This document shows positions 58,672 through 64,000 of a stretch of 64,000 bases of DNA, piece after piece (position 1 is the first letter of the stretch; each line of letters opens with the position of its first letter). Location: the NCBI GenBank assembly GCA_950295325.1, contig OX485805.1:7130501-7194500 (forward strand), read 5' to 3'. The notes under the pieces are model-generated. The model was not told where the DNA came from. It saw only the letters and a list, made by a program, of their open reading frames with translations, and ran no database searches. This stretch comes from Polytrichum commune. Its lineage: Eukaryota; Streptophyta; Polytrichopsida; Polytrichales; Polytrichaceae. A program made the position numbers and the translations under genes.

Positions 58672-58702
58672 CTTTACGGGCTGTTTGCTTAGTTCTTGCC
58701 AT
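58672..58702 (-). other. Coding exon 1: histone H3 tail peptide
   Basis: ATG at 58702 opens a 31-nt exon reading M-A-R-T-K-Q-T-A-R-K, identical to residues 1-9 of histone H3 after the initiator Met. The donor AAAG|GTATAA leaves phase 1; exon 2 (acceptor TTCTGCAG, 103-bp intron) supplies the other two bases of the next codon and continues VSGGVGRR, resembling H3 STGGKAPRK. The phase match supports the join. Exon 1 is too short for a random match to be attractive. Confidence 0.8.
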
Positions 58703-58860
58703 CTCAATTCAAATGAGAGAACACTTCGACACCTCTATGTACCTGAATGAAACACCAACTGTCTATCACATGTTTATGTCTAAAACCTTCAAATGCTTAC
58801 AGAGACACACCAAATTTGTCTACATAGAAAATCAAAAAGACATTTATCAAACAAAATCTC

Positions 58861-59035
58861 CCACCCAGGTGAGTGCAAAGGCTCACGGGTGAACACCCGT
58901 GGGCACTCCTAACCAGGTGAGGGCAAAGGCCCACGGGTGAACACCCGTGGGCACTCCTAACCAGGTGAGTGCAAAGGCCCACGGGTGAACACCCGTGGGC
59001 ACTTTCAACCAGATGAGGGGAGAGGCCCACGGGAG
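58861..59035. repeat. Tandem array 1 of palindrome-centred 48-bp units
   Basis: Three and a half units, each CCAGGTGAGTGCAAAGG, palindrome (core CACGGGTGAACACCCGTG), CACTCCTAA. The palindromes are at 58882-58903 (one arm mutated), 58929-58952 and 58977-59000; the fourth stops after the half site GCCCACGGG at 59033. All share the AA centre. Confidence 0.95.
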
Positions 59036-59246
59036 GGCTGATTTTTCACAAAGTTTTAGCTCGTCCACGTCCAAAAACCTTGAATTGAAAGGCAAAAAAA
59101 ATCTCAACCCGTCCCGAAACCGGTAATATCTATACAAGTTAAGTCTCCCTCAAGTTGGTACAAAATTAGGAAAAAAGAACAGAAAAAAACGAAGATGTCG
59201 ACATGTGACCACGGACATGTTAGGGACCTTGTGAAGAATCACCACT

Positions 59247-59412
59247 GCCCACGGGTGTTCACCCGTGGGCCTCTCCACCTTGTGGGTGCAAAAGCCCACG
59301 GGTGAACACCCGTGGGCACATTCAACCGGATGGGGGGAGAGGCCCACGGGTGTTCACCCGTGGGCCTCTCCACCTTGTGGGTGCAAAAGCCCACGGGTGT
59401 TCACCCGTAGGC
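59247..59412. repeat. Array 2 of palindrome-centred units, mixed centres
   Basis: Palindromes at 59247-59270 (TT centre), 59294-59317 (AA), 59336-59371 (TT; extended to 36 perfect nt) and 59389-59412 (TT; one mismatch), separated by TCCACCTTGTGGGTGCAAAA or TTCAACCGGATGGGGGGA spacers. The linkers resemble those of array 1 in alternating orientation. Confidence 0.95.
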
Positions 59413-59837
59413 ACTTCAAATATCCACTTTCAGATAACCGCGTTCACACTAACAGAAAAACTGGGATTTATGTAATGGACACTCACCAGGGTTCTTTGGG
59501 GGGACCATGTCAAAATTCTTTCAATACGAATGTGGTTTCCTGCACAAAACAAAATACAAGAGCTATTGTTTCAAACTATGCCTACATGTGCAATACATTC
59601 ATACTCTCAAACATCTCAATAGGTAAATTCTGCCCTCACATTCTTCTTGCAATCTGGTCTCACATTTTTATGAACATAACCTCTTGTCATTCATCTTGCA
59701 TTCTGATTTGAGCATTTTTCTCACATTTCAATCAACTCTTCACACCCAAGTATCACACAACTCACATGCAAATCTCTAGTATTTCTGGGTTTGAAATTCT
59801 TCAAGCAATTCAAACCCTAGTGCACCAGAAATTTGAA

Positions 59838-59912
59838 ATGCAAGCAAGAGGAAGAATGCATGCAAGAGGAACAATGCAAGCAAGAGGAACAATGCAAACA
59901 AGAGGAAGAATG
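59838..59912. repeat. 18-bp tandem repeat, four units
   Basis: Units of AATGCAAGCAAGAGGAAC with small changes, purine-rich on the plus strand. Confidence 0.8.
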
Positions 59913-60189
59913 AAATTGAAAGAGAAAGCAAAAGAGTGAAAGAGAGTGCAAAACATTGAAAGAGTTCAGAAACTTACAAGCTTGTGGGTTCTCAATTCTT
60001 CATGATTGGAACTTCCCTCCACTTGCTTCAAGGTCGCCTTCCTCTTCTCCACATCTCACCTCTACCACATGCTGGATTGAGCAAGAAACAACTATCCTCA
60101 CCAAGAAACTATCACATATTCCAAGAAAATGCACACTGAATCTATTCCAGGGTTTTCTTGAGAAGAGAATCAAGACAAGGAGTACAATA

Positions 60190-60365
60190 ATTGAATGAAG
60201 AGAAGAGAATGAAGAGAATGAAGAGAAGCAAAGCAAGTTCAGAATTGTGGGAGAAGAGTTTTGCAAGAGCATTCCAGAAAAGTGGAGAGTGGTGAAGGAA
60301 AGAGAGAAAGAATTGGGAAAGGAGAATGAGAGAGAGGGAGAGAGAGGGAGAGAAAGGGTGCGAAA
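60190..60365 (-). promoter_or_regulatory. C/T-rich probable leader or promoter-proximal region of the H3-tail gene
   Basis: On the minus strand a nearly pure C/T tract (CTCTCTCCCTCTCTCTC near 60330-60357) is followed by CTT/CTC repeats. Such tracts flank transcription starts in many plant genes. No TATA box was identified. Confidence 0.35.
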
Positions 60366-60566
60366 TGTTGCCATAATGACGAGTGGGTGGAAGTCGCATG
60401 TCACATAATGCCTCATTAGTACGAAGGGACATGATGGAGGAAATCTCGGGACGCGAAGAGATATGCGATTTGGCGGCTAAAGTACGTTTTGAGGAGGGAT
60501 GGGCGGTATGATGGTATTAGGACGTAGCGATAAACCATTATTGGTACTTTGTAAGGTTCGCCCTAT

Positions 60567-60790
60567 TGGTATGATAATTATTAGTACTTAGTAAGATATC
60601 TAAGTATTAGTGAGATAATTATTAGTACTTAGTAAGATATCTAAGTATTAGTAAGACAATTATTAGTAATTAGTAAGATAACTGCGTATTAGTAAGATAA
60701 TTATCAGTACTTAGTAGGATAACTCATATTAGTAAGTTCATTATTAGTACTTATTAAGATAACTCATATTAGTATGATTGATATTATTTT
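60567..60790. repeat. 41-bp tandem repeat, about five units, then TAGT-rich DNA
   Basis: Units such as GATAATTATTAGTACTTAG+TAAGATATCTAAGTATTAGT decay rightward into simple TAGTAA/TAGTGA-like sequence to about 61080. Confidence 0.85.
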
Positions 60791-61084
60791 TATTGTTAGT
60801 AAATTGTCATATTCACTCTATTGTTAATATTAGTAATATTAGTAATATTAGTAAAAATGATTTATAGTGATTAATAGTAATTACCAGTAATAGTAACTAA
60901 TAGTAACTAATAGTGACTAGTAGTGAATAATAGTGAATGCTAGTGCTTCATAGGTCATTATAGTCATTAATAATGTTTAATAGTGATTAATAATTATGAA
61001 TTACTAATGGCTGACTAGTAGTGATTTATAGTAATAATAATAATCACTTTCAATCGATAAATGGTAATAGTATTGATAATGCTT

Positions 61085-62450
61085 AAAATAGGTTCATATT
61101 ATAACATAGATTCCATACTTTAACATTCTACTCTGTAACATAGATTCCTATTATAACATACCAAAGTCAATTGCACATTCTCATAATATGCGTGTAAGAT
61201 GCTCAATCGCGCTTGACATCAAGCATAGCTATGATTTCCAATTCCTTATTGATGAAGTCGTAAGCATCCATAATAGGCCCACTTTCACCTTAGCCCATGA
61301 ACTCAAGTTCGATTGTTCTCTTGTTTTCTCTTGGACTATGAACCATTAGAGTTCCAAGAATTCAAAATTTTAAATATAACATATATTATGGCAACGAAAA
61401 TAATGGCATGACATAAGAAGCGGCCATGGATACTTATAAAGCATCAAAGTTGCTGGCCATTAGAAATCATCACACATAATACTTGCCGCGCATAATGGGT
61501 ACATGCCCACCTCCCATACCCAATAAACCCTACTGGATAGGTAAATACTACTAGGAATGAACATAAATCGTTTAACATAAAAAAAAAAATTAGGCAATTT
61601 TAGCATAAATCTCTTTTTGGCTTTGCCCTCACCCCCATGCATTGAGAATCACTTCATAACTTGGTTTTAAAGTCATTCTCCTAGCGTTTATTCTTGTAAT
61701 TGTATCTTAAGTTATATTATTACTAGATTCATTATGTGCTCTTCATTGGCTAAGATTTTTGACGTTCATAGTCGACATCTAATATGAACACACATGCTTG
61801 CGATAACACAAATTCAAGAATGACCTTCTCAAAGGCACTAGAGTTATCATTTATCCCACTCAAATTTTTGGGTGGGGGTTGGTTGTTTTGCATGCAACAC
61901 ATATGGACTTAGCCAAAATTAGCGGTCAACTAAAGAGAAAGGACTTTGGAAACTAACATATTGAAGTACAAGGTGATATGCAAGGCCGCGGGAGACATCG
62001 GAATCGAAATCATATTGAGAGGATGACAAAGGAGGTGGCCAACGAGTGGGCCACATCAAGCACCACATGAATCTCGAGCAATATTAAGATTGCATCTCCA
62101 TAACCATACCTCATCGATTAAAGGGAATTCTAAATGATGGCATAAGATTTACGGAAATGAGAACTTGAATAGGAAATGGGTCAAACACTTCAATGAATGA
62201 ATTCATGTAAATCATGTGTACTCTATGAATTGAATGGTTTGTGGAATCTCGTAAAGATACTTTAGCGAGGAGTAGGTTAGGAATACATAAAGTCTTGAGA
62301 CTCTTTCAAATTGAAATATTGAAATATAATTGAATAGAGGAAGAATAATACGTAGGTCATTCAATCCATGAAAGAGATAAAAATAACTCCATAAGTTATT
62401 AGAGATGAGAATGATTTACATGCATGAACACTTAGCTTTGACATTAATGT
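61085..62450. other. Intergenic, no gene recognised
   Basis: AT-rich, no supported gene or element. Confidence 0.4.
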
Positions 62451-62458
62451 CTTAGGGA

Positions 62459-63781
62459 CTCGGGGGGGGGGGGGGGCACTGGCAAAAAATGTAGGAACTA
62501 CGTGCGATAAAATATAGGGTCTTGTATAAAAATTTGGCGTAAAATTTGTAAAATTATTAGATGTAGTATAGGGTGCTTTGGGATTGTGAAACATGATTAT
62601 ATGTAATATAGCATTTGACAAAACATGATTAAATTACCTAAGTGGTACATATAAAATAGCATGGACAAAAAGCGATAGTTTCAAAAATTAAATACTTTGC
62701 CACCAAAATATGGCATGTTCTATATAGGAAGGGTTCAAAAGATAAGGGTGAAGGTTGGTACTAAGTGGGGCAATTGTTGGCAACCCATTGACTTGATGAA
62801 ACGTGCAGTCCAGAACGGAAATAGAGAGACGCTCTTCCCAACTACTATGGCTTACCTCCATTGGTTAAAAAAACAGCTGGGTCTCAACAAATATAAGTAT
62901 GTTGAGAGTGATTGTGTGTGGGTTGATGTGGATGCTATTCTCTCAACAGTGTCTCTAGTAACAATGAATCAACTAGCAAAATCTACACCTTAGATGAGGT
63001 AGATGCAAACTCATTGAATGAGTTCATTTCAAATAAAAAATAAAACCTATTAAATTTGTACTATCTCACACGTGTGGAGATATAATTTGGAGAAAGGGTT
63101 GAATGATCATTAGTATACCTTGAAATCTGTAGTAGCCATTTCAGTTCGATTACCCTCATATCTCCCACATGTGTAAATGGTAGCCTAGCTAGTTTAGGTG
63201 GATTTTGCTTGCATGGCGTGGGATTTTCTACCAATGTGTAGGATTGGAAGATCAAGGCATCAATTGTAGGGCTTCTGCAAACCTTGTAAATGTGACTTTG
63301 AGACACATGTGGCTGGCCTGTTCCCTAAGACCTCAAGGTTTCTAACTGTGTTATCCAACACAACTTTCATTCGTTGGCTCGTGTTGCTTAATGACATGTA
63401 ATTGCAATCTTTTGTTGTTATTGTTTAGTGTTTTGCTTTGCCCGGACTTCAGTGTGACCCTGAACCCTAAACCCTAGTAAATGTTTGTTTCTCTTACTTT
63501 GTACACGTGCTTCTAACGAGAATTCTACTGTATCATACACTTTAAGGAATGGGGGCAATCAGGGGGGAAAAATTGCATATAAGTAATATAGGGTACCATA
63601 AAATCAACCATCCAAGAATTTATAATTACCAATAGGGTGCAAATAATCACAACAATTTACCATTATTTCAAAAATTAGCATCCCTTATAATCCTTTCTCA
63701 TAGGTAAATAGCCCCCATTTTAATAGATCATTATCGCAGGTGTATGCAAAATATACAAGGGAATGCCCCCCCCCCCCCGAG
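62459..63781. mobile_element. 1.3-kb element with G-run/C-run terminal repeats and 8-bp duplication
   Basis: Left end CTC followed by 15 Gs (62459-62476); right end 13 Cs followed by GAG (63766-63781). CTTAGGGA flanks at 62451-62458 and 63782-63789, an exact 8-bp duplication. A reversed relative lies at 49784-50360. Inside is a 98-codon plus-strand frame (62697-62993: VKVGTKWGNCWQPIDLMKRA) that I do not recognise; it may be captured gene sequence. The 8-bp duplication suggests a hAT-like mechanism, but the ends are unlike usual hAT ends. Confidence 0.7.
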
Positions 63782-63789
63782 CTTAGGGA

Positions 63790-64000
63790 ACATCAACTTG
63801 AATTCTAAAGGCACTGACTCACTTAAGAATTATTGGACAAGGATATCATATTGAGATTGGAAATTAGTAAACATATGATCACAGATCCTCAACATAGTTC
63901 ACATGCCAACCCATACCCCATTGTATGCCAGACTATCTCTTCATATGTGAACGCTACATGAGGTATAACTTAGAGCCATGTCATGATGATGGATGAGTTC
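63790..64000. other. Window end, no gene recognised
   Basis: Short AT-rich flank; nothing recognised. Confidence 0.4.

Larger units (their letters stand above)
52392..58702 (-). pseudogene. H3-tail / ParB-like / FCP1-like multi-domain gene, seven exons, three lesions
   Basis: Exons: 58672-58702, 57314-58568, 55858-57163, 53771-55558, 53594-53684, 53348-53379 and 52392-53174. All junction phases agree once the lesions are allowed for, giving a chain of about 1,750 codons. In order: MARTKQTARK then VSGGVGRR; an unknown N-terminal domain (DVEVLGPDLQWFMQY); a basic coiled segment with nuclear-signal-like SRKKTRP; a ParB/DGQHR-like segment (YNCRPISEAHLKEI, FHVVNGQHTLAACL); FLNICGGNKAHIVAH+ALGMKV across a splice, like a degenerate methyltransferase motif I; a Glu-rich tract of over 50 residues; and an FCP1/HAD-like end (LVLDVNGILV, VIWSSK, TLLVDDSPYKC). 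Lesions: a 1-nt loss near 57805-57815, a 43-bp tandem duplication (56832-56874 and 56875-56917), and TAA at 56629-56631. It was probably nuclear; function unknown. The last three exons could belong to another gene. Confidence 0.65.
58743..59977 (-). other. Candidate 5'-UTR intron holding the palindrome arrays
   Basis: A donor (AAGCTT|GTAAGT at 59977) and an acceptor (TTCATTCAG at 58743) could join a leader exon (from about 60400 down to 59978) to the 40-nt leader 58703-58742 before the ATG. The leader region reads very C/T-rich on the minus strand, as plant 5' leaders often do. Both palindrome arrays would then lie in this intron. Inferred from consensus only. Confidence 0.4.

Noticed and set aside
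58797..59137. Protein frames repeating HGCSPVG / TGVHPWA
   Set aside because: They are translations of the palindrome array in several frames and on both strands; no start or splice context supports them.
58861..59412. CRISPR-like array
   Set aside because: The repeats are palindromic with near-identical linkers and lie in a eukaryotic gene region; there are no unique spacers and no cas genes.

Overview
This is nuclear DNA from a eukaryote, most likely a land plant outside the seed plants (moss, lycophyte or fern grade). It is AT-rich and gene-poor. Its genes are split by GT-AG introns and it is full of transposons. The lineage call rests on my memory of where the small membrane-protein pair and the 115-residue gene occur, so it is an inference. 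Nothing looks bacterial, organellar or viral.

Layout. At 1-9 kb lie a 5'-truncated LINE, a 1.7-kb hAT element with perfect terminal repeats and target duplication, and a long-inverted-repeat element containing two nested insertions. At 9.0-12.2 kb are a 115-residue gene and a two-exon membrane-protein gene, both on the minus strand. At 12.6-21.9 kb are a 71-bp LINE tail, two PIF/Harbinger-like elements, a small hAT-like element and two decayed LINEs of different families. At 23.8-27.4 kb is the clearest gene, a five-exon BTB-BACK protein of the POB1/LRB type on the minus strand. At 28-45 kb is a repeat zone with two more LINE copies, small inverted-repeat elements and a fold-back element. At 45.1-47.5 kb is a paralogue of the 10.1-12.2 kb gene on the plus strand.

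The striking region is 50.9-60.4 kb. A minus-strand gene of at least seven coding exons begins with the histone H3 tail peptide (MARTKQTARK), followed across a splice junction by VSGGVGRR. It continues with a ParB-like segment (VVNGQHTLAA), a glycine-rich segment, a very acidic region and an FCP1/HAD-phosphatase-like C-terminus. All exon phases agree, but this copy has a 1-nt frameshift, a 43-bp tandem duplication and an in-frame stop, so it is probably a recent pseudogene of a longer protein family. A short perfect palindrome (core CACGGGTG-WW-CACCCGTG) occurs at least 14 times between 51.2 and 59.4 kb, mostly in this gene's introns and flanks and once inside its coding sequence. I saw it nowhere else in the window. 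At 62.4-63.8 kb a 1.3-kb element has termini made of long G and C runs.

The genes show no operon-like arrangement. Apart from the paralogous pair they appear unrelated. All exon structures were read by eye from splice consensus, phase and homologue alignment from memory; no search was run.
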